Origin: Streptomyces roseochromogenus subsp. oscitans DS 12.976
Lineage (GTDB): Bacteria; Actinomycetota; Actinomycetes; Streptomycetales; Streptomycetaceae
DNA: 46,199 nucleotides
NCBI RefSeq assembly: GCF_000497445.1
Contig: NZ_CM002285.1
Coordinates: 7,697,314-7,743,512, forward strand
Direction: 5' to 3'
Numbering within the stretch: the stretch's first letter is position 1; each line of letters starts with the position of its first letter. The position numbers and the translations under genes are program-made. The notes beneath the pieces were generated by a model, which had not been told where the DNA came from, did not search any database, and saw only the letters and a program-made list of their open reading frames with translations. Positions 24,784 to 33,011 of the stretch are shown here, in pieces.

Positions 24784-25095
24784 CCGGCCGGACCACGGGC
24801 GCGTAGTGGCCGACTGTAGCGCTCCCGGGTCGCCATTGACCCGGAAGTACGCGGAACAGGGCAGTTGACTCGCCATGCTCCGTGGCCCGGCCGTCCGGCG
24901 CCATGGCGTAGGCCACAGCCGTGCACCGGGCACCCCCGTCCGCGTACCGGCGTACCTGGACGGAGTTCTCCAAGTTCCCTGTGAACAACGGTAGTTGAAC
25001 CCAGTATCAGCACCGTTCCGCTTGACGCGATCCATGGCTGAGGGTTTGCTGTGCGTGATCGGTCGATGGCAGCCCGAGAAACAGGAAGTCCCGCG
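24784..25095. other. Intergenic region between divergent genes
   Basis: About 310 bases between the EamA gene (minus) and the unknown helical protein (plus), with no convincing coding sequence. It must hold both promoters. TTGAC-like hexamers occur near 24867 and 25021 on the plus strand. I see no long palindrome or RNA structure. Confidence 0.5.
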
Positions 25096-26094
25096 GTGCC
25101 CCCTCTCCCACCCCTGCTCGGCGCACGCCCGGCCGCCACGGCCCCGTCCGGCGACACCGCCCCGGACGGCTCCGGCGCCTTCGATGACGCCTTCGACGAC
25201 GCCTTCGACGACGCCGAACTGCGCGCCGCACGCGCCACGCTGGCACAGGGCCGACGGCAGGCCGCTCGCTCCCTGCTGCTGCACACGGGTGACGACTGGG
25301 ACCGCCGCGGCCACCGCCTGACCGTGCTCGCTCAGGAGCCGTACGCCGCGGCCTGGGCGAGCGACTGGCTGCAGGCCGAACCCGGCTCCGCCGACGCCGC
25401 CACGCTCTACGCCCTCGCCCAGGTCCAGCGCGCCCTGCGCGGCAAGGAGGACCCCGGCCTGGCCCGCGAGGCCTGCGCCAGTGCCGCCGCGCACGCCCCC
25501 GCCGACCCCACCCCCTGGCTGGGACTGCTCCGGCTGGCCCGCACTCTCGGCCCCGAGCACGAGGTCCTCGGCGCCTTCGCCGAGCTGCGCCGCCGCCACC
25601 CCGAACACCATCACGCCCACCATCTGCTGCTCGCCCGTCTCGCCGAACGGCCCGCCGGCGGCCGGGCGGCAGAGGACCACGAGGTGTACGACCTCGCCGA
25701 GCTGGCCGCCGCCGAGGCCCCGGCCGACTCCCCGCTCGCCGTGCTGCCGGTCGTCGCCTACGCCGAGCGCTACCGGGTCCTCGCCGCCACCGGACTCGCC
25801 CCCGCCGATCCCGCCGCCTCCGGGCACTGGTCCGGCCCCAGGGCCCGCCGGATCCTGCGCGCCGCCTTCGACTGGTGGCTGGAGTGGGAGCACGACGAAC
25901 ACCCCCGCCATCACCTCGACCTCAACCACCTCGCCTTCGCGCTGTCCTGCGCAGGCCGCCCCGCCGAGGCGGCGGCCCTGTTCCAGCGCATCGGCCGGCA
26001 CGCCACCCCGGCACCCTGGTCCTACGCACACCGCGACCCACGGACGGCCTTCCGGGAGGCCCGCGCCCGCGCGCTGAACGGCACGGCCCACTGA
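25096..26094 (+). CDS. Helical repeat (TPR-like) protein of unknown function
   Basis: Soluble protein of about 332 residues, almost wholly alpha-helical with Ala/Leu/Arg-rich helices in pairs, as in TPR-like folds (e.g. WLGLLRLARTLGPEHEVLGAFAELRRRHPEHHHAHHLLLARLAE). A proline-rich N-terminus is followed by three exact FDDA repeats (12-bp units at 25180-25215), then the globular part. The GTG at 25096 is chosen because CAGGAAG lies seven bases upstream; in-frame starts at 25051 and 25066 would add up to 15 residues. A His-rich patch EHHHAHH occurs mid-protein. I do not recognise a named family. Confidence 0.75.
   Translation: MPPLPPLLGARPAATAPSGDTAPDGSGAFDDAFDDAFDDAELRAARATLAQGRRQAARSLLLHTGDDWDRRGHRLTVLAQEPYAAAWASDWLQAEPGSADAATLYALAQVQRALRGKEDPGLAREACASAAAHAPADPTPWLGLLRLARTLGPEHEVLGAFAELRRRHPEHHHAHHLLLARLAERPAGGRAAEDHEVYDLAELAAAEAPADSPLAVLPVVAYAERYRVLAATGLAPADPAASGHWSGPRARRILRAAFDWWLEWEHDEHPRHHLDLNHLAFALSCAGRPAEAAALFQRIGRHATPAPWSYAHRDPRTAFREARARALNGTAH
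25180..25215. repeat. Three in-frame 12-bp repeats encoding FDDA
   Basis: TTCGATGACGCC, then two copies of TTCGACGACGCC in tandem. They encode an acidic linker between the proline-rich N-terminus and the helical domain of the gene at 25096. Confidence 0.85.
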
Positions 26095-26195
26095 GCCGTA
26101 CTGCTCTCCGAGACCCGCGTAAGAAGTGATTACGGAAGTCTGACCGCAGACCCGATCCCCTGGCCCTACCAGGCCCCGAGTGCTCGAATGAATAC

Positions 26196-26924
26196 GTGAA
26201 CTCTGAACAATCCGAGGAACAGGACGGCAAACCCGTCGGCCGCCGCGTCTTCCTCGGCACGCTCGGCCTGGGCGCGCTCGGCGTCGTCACCGCGCCTGTG
26301 CTGCAGCGCGGCCTGGAGGGCTTCCTCGGCAGCGTCGCAGGCAAGGACCCCACGGGTCTGACCGGCCTGCTGCCCAACGGCGGCGGCTTCCGCTACTACT
26401 CCGTCGCCGCGTCGGTGCCCCACAAGAACGCCACGGACTACCAGCTGAAGATCGACGGCCTGGTCGACCGGCCGCGCACCTACACCCTCGCCGATCTGCG
26501 CGCCCTGCCGCAGACCCGGCTGGTCAAGGACGTCCAGTGCGTGACCGGCTGGCGCGTCCCCGGCACCCCTTTCCAGGGCGTACGCCTCTCCCACCTGCTG
26601 GACCTGGCCGGGGTTCGCGGCACCGCGAAGGCGATCAGCTTCACCTGCTTCGACGGCACCTACACCGAGAGCCTCACCCTCGACCAGGCCCGCCGCCCGG
26701 ACATCCTGGTGGCCCTGCGCATGCAGGACAAGGACATCTCCTACGAACACGGCGGCCCGGTGCGCCTCTATGTCGCCCCCATGTACTTCTACAAGTCGGC
26801 CAAGTGGCTCTCCGGGATCACGGTCACCGACCGGGTCGAGCCCGGCTACTGGGAAAACCTCGGTTACGACGTCGACGCCTGGGTCGGCAAGTCGAATGGA
26901 CGCACCGATGTCCCTACGAGCTGA
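26196..26924 (+). CDS. Tat-exported molybdopterin-dependent oxidoreductase (sulfite oxidase fold)
   Basis: Protein of 242 residues with a twin-arginine signal (GRRVFLGTLGLGALG, 15-29) and a sulfite-oxidase molybdenum-cofactor domain. The probable molybdenum ligand is Cys115 in VQCVTGW, followed by LSHLLDLAGV and the substrate-loop sequence SFTCFDGTYTESLTL. It lacks the C-terminal dimerisation domain of true sulfite oxidases and is closer in size to MsrP/YedY-like subunits. Its last codons overlap the cytochrome b gene, the likely electron partner. Substrate (sulfite, sulfoxide or other) not determinable. The GTG start has no clear ribosome site. Confidence 0.9.
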   Translation: MNSEQSEEQDGKPVGRRVFLGTLGLGALGVVTAPVLQRGLEGFLGSVAGKDPTGLTGLLPNGGGFRYYSVAASVPHKNATDYQLKIDGLVDRPRTYTLADLRALPQTRLVKDVQCVTGWRVPGTPFQGVRLSHLLDLAGVRGTAKAISFTCFDGTYTESLTLDQARRPDILVALRMQDKDISYEHGGPVRLYVAPMYFYKSAKWLSGITVTDRVEPGYWENLGYDVDAWVGKSNGRTDVPTS

Positions 26925-27534
26925 CACCCCGGCCCCGCCCAGCGCCCGTGTCCACCGCTTCAGCCGGGCCGAACGCTGGGTGCACCGCACCACGGCCGCG
27001 CTGATGGGCGTCTGCGTGGCCACGGCGGCCGTCCTCTACATCCCCCAGCTGGCGGTCATGCTCGGACGCCGGGAACTGGTCGTCCGCATCCACGAGTGCG
27101 CCGGGCTCGCGCTCCCCGTCCCGGTCCTGCTGGGCCTCGCTTCCCGCGCCTTCCGCGCCGACCTGCGCTACCTCAACCGCTTCGGCCCGCACGACCGGCT
27201 CTGGCTGCGCGCCGCGCTGGTCCGCGACAAGCGCTGCTCGTCCCGCCCCGCGGGCAAGTTCAACGCCGGACAGAAGATCTACGCCGCCTGGATCGCCGGT
27301 GCCACGCTGGTCATGCTCGGCACCGGCCTGCTGATGTGGTTCACCCATCTCGCCCCGCTGATGTGGCGCACCTCGGCGACCTTCGTCCACGACTGGCTCG
27401 CCCTCACGATCGGCGTGGTCCTGGCAGGCCACATCGGCATGGCACTCGGCGACCCGGAGGCGAGACGGGGCCTGCGCACGGGGAAGGTGAGCAGGGAGTG
27501 GGCGGACCGGGAACACCCCTTGTGGCGTCCCTGA
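26908..27534 (+). CDS. Cytochrome b561/b6-type membrane subunit
   Basis: Membrane protein of about 208 residues with four hydrophobic helices and histidines placed to bind b-type haem: WVHRTTAALMGV (helix 1), RIHECAGLALPVPVL (helix 2) and FVHDWLALTIGVVLAGHIGMALGDPEA (helix 4). This is the bacterial cytochrome b561/formate dehydrogenase gamma-like layout. It overlaps the molybdoenzyme gene by 17 bases in a different frame; an ATG at 26896 is an alternative start. It probably passes electrons between the quinone pool and the exported molybdoenzyme, as YedZ/MsrQ does for MsrP. Confidence 0.88.
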   Translation: MSLRADTPAPPSARVHRFSRAERWVHRTTAALMGVCVATAAVLYIPQLAVMLGRRELVVRIHECAGLALPVPVLLGLASRAFRADLRYLNRFGPHDRLWLRAALVRDKRCSSRPAGKFNAGQKIYAAWIAGATLVMLGTGLLMWFTHLAPLMWRTSATFVHDWLALTIGVVLAGHIGMALGDPEARRGLRTGKVSREWADREHPLWRP

Positions 27535-27553
27535 TCCCGGTCGGACATCCCGG

Positions 27554-28573
27554 TCAGAACTCCAGCAGCACCTTGCAGGACCGCCCCCGGTCAGCGGCCA
27601 GCTCGAACCCCGACTCGGCCTCCCGTACGGGAACCACGGCACTGATCAGCCCGTCGAACTCCCCCCGCGCGGCGAGCAGTTCCAGCGCGTCGTCGAACTC
27701 CGCGCCGAACCGGAACGCTCCGCGCAGCTCGATCTCCCGGCTCACCACGCGATGTCCGGCGAACGGCGAGAGCCCCGGCGGGAGCATCCCGAGCTGGACG
27801 ACCACACCGCCGCGCCGCACCCGCCGCAGACACGTGTCCAGCCCGGCCGCGACCCCCGACGCCTCGACGGCCACGTCGACCTCCTCGGGCCACCCGGCAT
27901 CACCCGGATCATCGGCCCGTACGAGCGTGTCGGCCCCGGTGACGGCCGCGTACCCGAGGGCCTCGGGCACCAGGTCGGTCACCGTCACCCGTGCCGCGCC
28001 GGCCGCCTTCGCCGCCGCGACCACCAGACACCCGATCGGCCCCGCCCCGGTCACCAGCACACGCCGGCCGGAGACGTCCCCGGCCCGCCGCACCGCGTGC
28101 AGCGCCACCGACAGCGGCTCTGTGAGCGCGGCCCGCCGCAGCCCGAGACCGCCGGGCAGCGCCCGCAGCTGTCCCGCCGGTACGGCGATGTGGGAGGCGA
28201 ACCCGCCCTGGACATGCGGAAAGCGCGCCGCGCTGCCCAGATACCGGCTGTCCCGGCACACGTTCGCGCGCCCGTCGGCGCACTCCGGGCAGCGCCCGCA
28301 CGGGGTGGCGGGGTGCACGGCGACCGGAGTACCCGGCACGGGACCCGCGGCCCCGGCGCCGTAGGACACCACCGTGCCCGCCACCTCGTGCCCGAGCACC
28401 ATCGGCTCCCGGAGCCGGAAGTCCCCGACCTCGCCGAGCCGCCAGTAGTGCAGATCCGACCCGCAGATCCCGCCGTAGCGGACGGCCACCAGGGCCTCGC
28501 CCGGCCCGGGTTCGGGTACCGGCAGCTCCGTCACGCGCAGATCGCCCGCGCCGTGGATCACACAACCCAGCAT
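27554..28573 (-). CDS. idnD: L-idonate 5-dehydrogenase-like zinc enzyme
   Basis: Zinc-dependent MDR dehydrogenase of 339 residues that should oxidise L-idonate to 5-ketogluconate. Catalytic zinc residues occur in GGICGSDLHYW and LGHEVAGTV. The structural zinc lobe is PCGRCPECADGRANVC, with four cysteines in the normal spacing. The cofactor motif is GAGPIGCL. The identification as idnD rather than a sorbitol or threonine dehydrogenase comes from its neighbours: gluconate 5-dehydrogenase, gluconate permease and gluconokinase, all on one strand. AGGAG is eight bases before the ATG at 28573. It is the last gene of the operon. Confidence 0.88.
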   Translation of the reverse strand: MLGCVIHGAGDLRVTELPVPEPGPGEALVAVRYGGICGSDLHYWRLGEVGDFRLREPMVLGHEVAGTVVSYGAGAAGPVPGTPVAVHPATPCGRCPECADGRANVCRDSRYLGSAARFPHVQGGFASHIAVPAGQLRALPGGLGLRRAALTEPLSVALHAVRRAGDVSGRRVLVTGAGPIGCLVVAAAKAAGAARVTVTDLVPEALGYAAVTGADTLVRADDPGDAGWPEEVDVAVEASGVAAGLDTCLRRVRRGGVVVQLGMLPPGLSPFAGHRVVSREIELRGAFRFGAEFDDALELLAARGEFDGLISAVVPVREAESGFELAADRGRSCKVLLEF

Positions 28574-28587
28574 TCCCGTAGCTCCTT

Positions 28588-29349
28588 TCAGAGCACGCTC
28601 GTCATGCCGCCGTCGACGTACAGGATCTGCCCGCCCACGAAGTCCGCCGCGGGCGAGGCGAGGAAGAGCAGGGCGCCGACCAGGTCCTCGGTGCGGCCCC
28701 AGCGGCCGGCCGGGGTGCGCCGGCGGACCCAGGCGCTGAACTCCTCGTCCGCCACCAGCGGCCGGGTCAGCTCGGTCTCGATGTAGCCGGGGCCGAGCCC
28801 GTTGACCTGGACGCCGTACGGCCCCCAGTCCGCGCACATGCCCTTCGTGAGCATCTTGAGCGCGCCCTTGGCGGCGGCGTAGGGCGCGATGCCCGGCCGG
28901 ACGACCTCGCTCTGCAGCGAGCAGATGTTGACGATCTTGCCGTGGCCGCGCTCGGTCATCCGCCGGGCCGCCTCCCGGCCGACCAGGAACGCGCTGGTGA
29001 GGTTGGTGTCCAGGATCCGGTGCCAGTCGGCGTCGGCGAACTCCAGCAAGGGGGCGCGCAGTTGTATGCCCGCGTTGTTCACCAGGATGTCGAGCGGGCC
29101 GACCCGCTCCTCGACGGCGGCGATCCCGTTGGCGACCGCGGCGGCGTCGGTCACGTCGAACACTGCCGTGTGGATCCGGTCCCCGGGGAGTTGCGCGGCC
29201 GCGTCGGCCAGCCGGTCGCCGTCACGTCCGTTGAGGACCACCGTGCAGCCGGCCTCGGCCAGGCCCCGGGCCAGCGCGTGGCCGATGCCCCGGCTGGAGC
29301 CGGTGACCAGGGCCGTACGGCCGCTGATGTCGAAGAGCGGGTGACTCAT
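28588..29349 (-). CDS. idnO: Gluconate 5-dehydrogenase (SDR)
   Basis: Short-chain dehydrogenase of 253 residues converting 5-ketogluconate to D-gluconate. The cofactor motif TGSSRGIG is at about 16-23, NNAGIQLRAP at about 90-99, and catalytic Tyr/Lys in APYAAAKGALKML. The opening MSHPLFDISGRTALVTGSSRGIG is characteristic of IdnO/Ga5DH. It lies between the permease (10-base gap) and idnD (14-base gap), forming the idn operon. Confidence 0.92.
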   Translation of the reverse strand: MSHPLFDISGRTALVTGSSRGIGHALARGLAEAGCTVVLNGRDGDRLADAAAQLPGDRIHTAVFDVTDAAAVANGIAAVEERVGPLDILVNNAGIQLRAPLLEFADADWHRILDTNLTSAFLVGREAARRMTERGHGKIVNICSLQSEVVRPGIAPYAAAKGALKMLTKGMCADWGPYGVQVNGLGPGYIETELTRPLVADEEFSAWVRRRTPAGRWGRTEDLVGALLFLASPAADFVGGQILYVDGGMTSVL

Positions 29350-29359
29350 CCCCGTACCC

Positions 29360-30757
29360 CTACAGGATCAGTGAGAGGAGCAGGACCAGGCCGCCGGCGA
29401 CCACCGACAGGATCGTCTCCATGATCGACCAGGTCTTGACGGTCTGCCCGACGCTCAGCCCGAAGTACTCCTTCACCAGCCAGAAGCCGGCGTCGTTGAC
29501 GAAGCTGAAGAAGAGCGAGCCGGCGCCGATCGCCAGGACGAGCAGGGCGGTGTGGGTGGTCGACGTGCCGACCGCGAGCGGCGCGACCAGACCGGCCGCC
29601 GAGACCGTCGCCACCGTCGCCGAGCCGGTCGCCAGCCGGATCACCACGGCGATCAGCCAGGCGAGCAGCACCGCCGGGATCGACCAGTTCTTGGAGATGT
29701 CCAGGATCATCTGGCCCACCCCGGAGTCGATCAGGGTCTGCTTGAAGCCGCCCCCCGCGCCGACGATCAGCAGGATGCCGGCGATCGGCATCAGACCCTT
29801 CTCCACGGTCTGCTGGAGCCGCTCCTTGCCGAACCCGGCGGGCCGGCCCAGCGTGAAGAAGCCGGTGATCACCGAGGCGAGCAGCGCGATCAGCGGGGAG
29901 CCGATGACGTCGAAGACCCGCTGGGTGCGGTTCGCCGGGTCGTCGACGACGATGTCCACCAGGGCCTTGGCCAGCATCAGCACCACCGGCAGCAGCACGG
30001 TGGCGAGCGTCGCGCCGAAGCCCGGACGGCGCCCTAGCTCCTCGGAGGTGCGCTGCGGCAGCATCCGGTCGGGGGCCGGGACGTCCACCCAGCGGGCCGC
30101 GGCCTTCGAGAACAGCGGACCGGCGACGATCACCGTCGGGATCGCGACCAGGATGCCGAGCGCCAGCGTCACGCCCAGGTTGGCCTTGAGCGCGTCTATC
30201 GCGACGAGCGGGCCGGGATGCGGCGGGATCAGGCCGTGCATCACGGACAGGCCGGCGAGGGCCGGGACGCCGATACGCATCAGGGAGTAGTTGCCGCGCT
30301 TGGCGACCATCAGCACGACCGGGATCAGCAGCACGATGCCGACCTCGAAGAACAGCGGCAGGCCGATCACCGAGGCGATCAGCACCATCGCCCACGGCAT
30401 CGCCCGGCCACCGGCCTTGGCGAGGATCGTGTCGACGATCTGGTCGGCGCCGCCGGAGTCGGCGAGCAGCTTGCCCAGGACCGCCCCGAGCGCGATCAGG
30501 ACGCCGACGCCGGCCACCGTGGCGCCGAGCCCGGTGGTGAAGCTGGTGATCGCCTTGTCGAGCGGTGCCCCGGCGGCCGCCCCGAGCGCCAGTGACCCGA
30601 TGGTCAGCGCCAGGAAGGCATGGAGCTTGAACTGGGTGATGAGCAGGACGATCACGGCGATGCCCACCAGGACGGCGATGCCCAGCTGGGCGTGTCCGGC
30701 GGAGGTGATCGGCGGAGGCGCGTCCGCTGCCAGCATCTCGACGCTGAGTCTGGTCAC
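29360..30757 (-). CDS. gntP: Gluconate:H+ symporter, GntP family
   Basis: Integral membrane permease of 465 residues with about 12 to 14 hydrophobic helices. Family landmarks are VMHGLIPPHPGPLVAIDAL near the middle and the final helices with SLFFSFVNDAGFWLVKEYFGLSVGQTVKTWS. It imports gluconate and/or L-idonate by proton symport for the adjacent dehydrogenases and kinase. The GTG start has AAGGGAA upstream. It could equally be called idnT or gntT, since substrate preference within GntP proteins cannot be read from sequence. Confidence 0.93.
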   Translation of the reverse strand: MTRLSVEMLAADAPPPITSAGHAQLGIAVLVGIAVIVLLITQFKLHAFLALTIGSLALGAAAGAPLDKAITSFTTGLGATVAGVGVLIALGAVLGKLLADSGGADQIVDTILAKAGGRAMPWAMVLIASVIGLPLFFEVGIVLLIPVVLMVAKRGNYSLMRIGVPALAGLSVMHGLIPPHPGPLVAIDALKANLGVTLALGILVAIPTVIVAGPLFSKAAARWVDVPAPDRMLPQRTSEELGRRPGFGATLATVLLPVVLMLAKALVDIVVDDPANRTQRVFDVIGSPLIALLASVITGFFTLGRPAGFGKERLQQTVEKGLMPIAGILLIVGAGGGFKQTLIDSGVGQMILDISKNWSIPAVLLAWLIAVVIRLATGSATVATVSAAGLVAPLAVGTSTTHTALLVLAIGAGSLFFSFVNDAGFWLVKEYFGLSVGQTVKTWSIMETILSVVAGGLVLLLSLIL

Positions 30758-30798
30758 GGGGGTTCCCTTGCGGTTACGGGGACGAGGGGAGGGGAGTG

Positions 30799-31329
30799 CT
30801 ACTCGGTGGTGTCGGGAAGCGTGTCTGGAAGCGCCTCAAGTGCCTTCACGGCGCGTTCGGTGATCTCCTCGGGGCTGCCGCCGACGTCCACGGCGACTCC
30901 CGCCTCGTCCGCCTGAAGGGGCTGCAACGTGGCGAACTGGGAGTCCAGCAGCGCGGTCGGCATGAAGTGCCCCTGCCGGTCGGACATCCGGTCCTCGATG
31001 ACCTTCCGGTCGCCGGTGAGGTGCACGAACACGATTCCGGGGGCGGCGGCCCTGAGCCGGTCGCGGTACGACCGCTTCAGCGCCGAGCTGCTGACCACCC
31101 CGCCCCGCCCGGCCCGCCCGTGCGCCCAGTGACCGATGGCGTCCAGCCAGGGCCGGCGGTCGCTGTCGTCGAGCGGGATCCCGGCCGACATCTTGTCGAT
31201 GTTGGCCTGCGGGTGGAAGTCGTCGCCCTCGGCGTACGGGACGCCCAGCCGCGCGGCGAGCAGGGGACCGATCGTGGTCTTGCCCGTCCCCGCGACGCCC
31301 ATCACGACGACGACCTGGGGGGTTCGCAT
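30799..31329 (-). CDS. gntK: Gluconokinase
   Basis: Kinase of 176 residues making 6-phosphogluconate from gluconate with ATP, feeding the pentose phosphate pathway. The Walker A motif GVAGTGKTT is at about 10-18. EGDDFHPQANIDKMSAGIPLDDSDRRPWL is the gluconokinase substrate-binding segment, and the lid region shows FVHLTGDRKVIEDRMSDRQGHFMP. First gene of the minus-strand idn/gnt operon, divergent from the GntR regulator. A longer start is possible 9 codons upstream, but MRTPQVVVVMG matches the usual family beginning and GAGGCAG is in range. Confidence 0.94.
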   Translation of the reverse strand: MRTPQVVVVMGVAGTGKTTIGPLLAARLGVPYAEGDDFHPQANIDKMSAGIPLDDSDRRPWLDAIGHWAHGRAGRGGVVSSSALKRSYRDRLRAAAPGIVFVHLTGDRKVIEDRMSDRQGHFMPTALLDSQFATLQPLQADEAGVAVDVGGSPEEITERAVKALEALPDTLPDTTE

Positions 31330-31425
31330 GAACTGCCTCGCTGTCTTCCTCGACATCCGACGCCCCATCGGCGTCGCCACACTGAAACCCATTAGGTACG
31401 ACGAATTCAAGGGTCTGTGACATAT

Positions 31426-31436
31426 AAGTCTGACTT
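31426..31436. promoter_or_regulatory. Probable GntR/FadR-type operator
   Basis: AAGTC-T-GACTT is a perfect odd dyad with the GTC-N-GAC core seen in FadR-subfamily GntR sites. It lies in the 141-base gap between the gluconokinase and regulator genes, 34 bases before the regulator start. Confidence 0.5.
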
Positions 31437-31470
31437 TTTGTGGCCTTGATCCACGCCGTACGCTGAGTGC

Positions 31471-32172
31471 ATGACCACACCGGGCCGGGGGCTGCACGGC
31501 CGTGTACTGGACACCCTCGGCCCCGCGATCACCGCTGGCGAGTACCCGCCGGGCAGCGTGCTGCGCACCGACGAACTCGCCCAGCACTTCGAGGTCTCAC
31601 GCTCCGTGATGCGTGAGGCGGTCCGTGTGCTGGAGTCCATGCACCTGGTCGAGTCCCGTCGCCGGGTGGGCGTGACGGTCCGTCCCAAGGCCGAGTGGAA
31701 CGTCTACGACCCGCAGGTCATCCGCTGGCGCCTCGCGGGCGCCGACCGCCCCCGCCAGCTGCGCTCGCTTACCGTGCTGCGCTCGGCGGTCGAACCGGTC
31801 GCGGCCGGCCTCGCCGCCAAGCACGCCACGGCCGAGCAGTGCGCCGAACTCACCGAGTGCGCGCTCGGCATGGTGGCCAACTCACGCGGCCACAAGCTGG
31901 AGGCGTACCTGATCCACGACATCGCCTTCCACCGGGTCATCCTGAACGCCTCGGGCAACGAGATGTTCGCCAGGCTCGGCGACGTCGTCGCGGAGGTCCT
32001 GGTCGGCCGCACCCATCACGAGGTCATGTTCGAGGACCCCGACCCGGCGGCGGTCACCCTGCATGTGCAGGTCGCGGAGGCCGTCCGCGCGGGCGACGCG
32101 ATCCGCGCCGAACAGCTGACCAGGGAGATCACCGAGGGCGCGCTCCACGAACTGGACATCCTGGCGCCCTGA
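31471..32172 (+). CDS. FadR-subfamily GntR transcriptional regulator of gluconate genes
   Basis: Regulator of 233 residues. The N-terminal winged helix (about 8-72) contains GEYPPGSVLRTDELAQHFEVSRSVMREAVRVLESMHLV, diagnostic of GntR proteins. The C-terminal helical FCD domain (about 90-225) has the conserved metal/ligand residues in HDIAFHRVILNASGN and the final histidine in LHVQVAEAVRAGD. It is divergent from the gntK-gntP-idnO-idnD operon and probably represses it until gluconate or 6-phosphogluconate binds. Confidence 0.92.
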   Translation: MTTPGRGLHGRVLDTLGPAITAGEYPPGSVLRTDELAQHFEVSRSVMREAVRVLESMHLVESRRRVGVTVRPKAEWNVYDPQVIRWRLAGADRPRQLRSLTVLRSAVEPVAAGLAAKHATAEQCAELTECALGMVANSRGHKLEAYLIHDIAFHRVILNASGNEMFARLGDVVAEVLVGRTHHEVMFEDPDPAAVTLHVQVAEAVRAGDAIRAEQLTREITEGALHELDILAP

Positions 32173-32183
32173 GTCGACGTGCG

Positions 32184-32558
32184 TCAGTCGAGGAAGTCCC
32201 CGTCCACGTACACCCACGCCCCCTCCACCCGCTCGAAGCGGCTGCGCTCGTGCAGTGAACCGCCCCGGTAGGAGGCGCGGAAAGTCACCGTGCCCGTGGT
32301 GTGGAAGGCGGATCCGCCGGCGGTGTCCAGGATCTCCAGCCCCGTCCACCTCATCCGCGCGTCGAGTTCCAGATCCTCGGGCCGGGTCCGCGGATGCCAG
32401 GTACGCAGCAGATACCCCGCGTTCCCCGTCACGAACGCGCTGTACCGGGACCGCATCAGCAGCTCGGCGGTCGGCGCGCTCGCGGATCCCGCGTGGAAAC
32501 GGCCACAGCAGGCGTCGTAGGGCCGGGGGAGTCCGCAGGGGCAGGCGCGCGAGGTCAT
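32184..32558 (-). CDS. YchJ-family protein with SEC-C-like zinc motif
   Basis: Small protein of 124 residues. The N-terminus RACPCGLPRPYDACCGRFH is a SEC-C type zinc motif (CxC...CC), followed by the YchJ domain with TAELLMRSRYSAFVTGNAGYLLRTWHPRTRP and a beta-sheet end WVYVDGDFLD. The fold is NTF2-like. The function of YchJ proteins is not established. It converges with the GntR gene (11-base gap). Confidence 0.9.
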   Translation of the reverse strand: MTSRACPCGLPRPYDACCGRFHAGSASAPTAELLMRSRYSAFVTGNAGYLLRTWHPRTRPEDLELDARMRWTGLEILDTAGGSAFHTTGTVTFRASYRGGSLHERSRFERVEGAWVYVDGDFLD

Positions 32559-32647
32559 GGGCCCATTCTGCCCGCAGCAGGGGAGGCGTCCGCCTCGGGC
32601 CGGATGCACAGTGGAAGGGCAGCGCAGCACAGTGAGGAGGAACGGCC

Positions 32648-32959
32648 ATGACCCGACCCGTGAGGAGCCGTCCTCCGGCCGTCAAGGAGTGGCGGCTGAA
32701 CCTGTATCTCTCCGAGCACGACCCGGACACCACCGCCCGGATCGTCCTCGACACCGGGGACAACGTGCTGGAGAGCCACGCCGAGGCCCGCCGCAGCCCG
32801 TACGACCCCGACGTACCGGAGATCGGCGACGAACTCGCGGCCGGGCGGGCGCTCATCGCCATGGGCCGGATCCTGCTGCGCGCCGCCGACGGGGACATGA
32901 AGGCGGTGGGATCGAACGAGACGGACGGCCCGTCGCCCCTGTGGCCGACGGAGGAATGA
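32648..32959 (+). CDS. DUF1876 domain protein
   Basis: Protein of 103 residues of the actinobacterial DUF1876 family. The signature is KEWRLNLYLSEHDPDTTARIVLDTGDNVLESHAEARRSPYDPDVPEIGDELAAGRALIAMGRILL. It folds as a small dsRBD-like alpha/beta domain by family prediction. A GTGAGGAGGAAC ribosome site precedes the ATG. Homologues are abundant small cytosolic proteins without an assigned function. Confidence 0.88.
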   Translation: MTRPVRSRPPAVKEWRLNLYLSEHDPDTTARIVLDTGDNVLESHAEARRSPYDPDVPEIGDELAAGRALIAMGRILLRAADGDMKAVGSNETDGPSPLWPTEE

Positions 32960-32970
32960 CCCCGGCCGGG

Positions 32971-33000
32971 AATGGCCGGGAATGGCCGGAAATGGCCAGG
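32971..33000. repeat. Ten-base tandem repeats between convergent genes
   Basis: AATGGCCGGG, AATGGCCGGA and AATGGCCAGG follow one another without spacers, preceded by a degenerate copy CCCGGCCGGG. They fill the gap between the DUF1876 and PolX genes and lie outside coding sequence. Confidence 0.8.
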
Positions 33001-33011
33001 AAGGACGCCCC

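Noticed and set aside
24784..24876. N-terminal extension of the EamA transporter starting MASQLPCSAYF
   Set aside because: The extra residues are not hydrophobic and look like translated promoter DNA; the family's first membrane helix begins just after the ATG at 24783.
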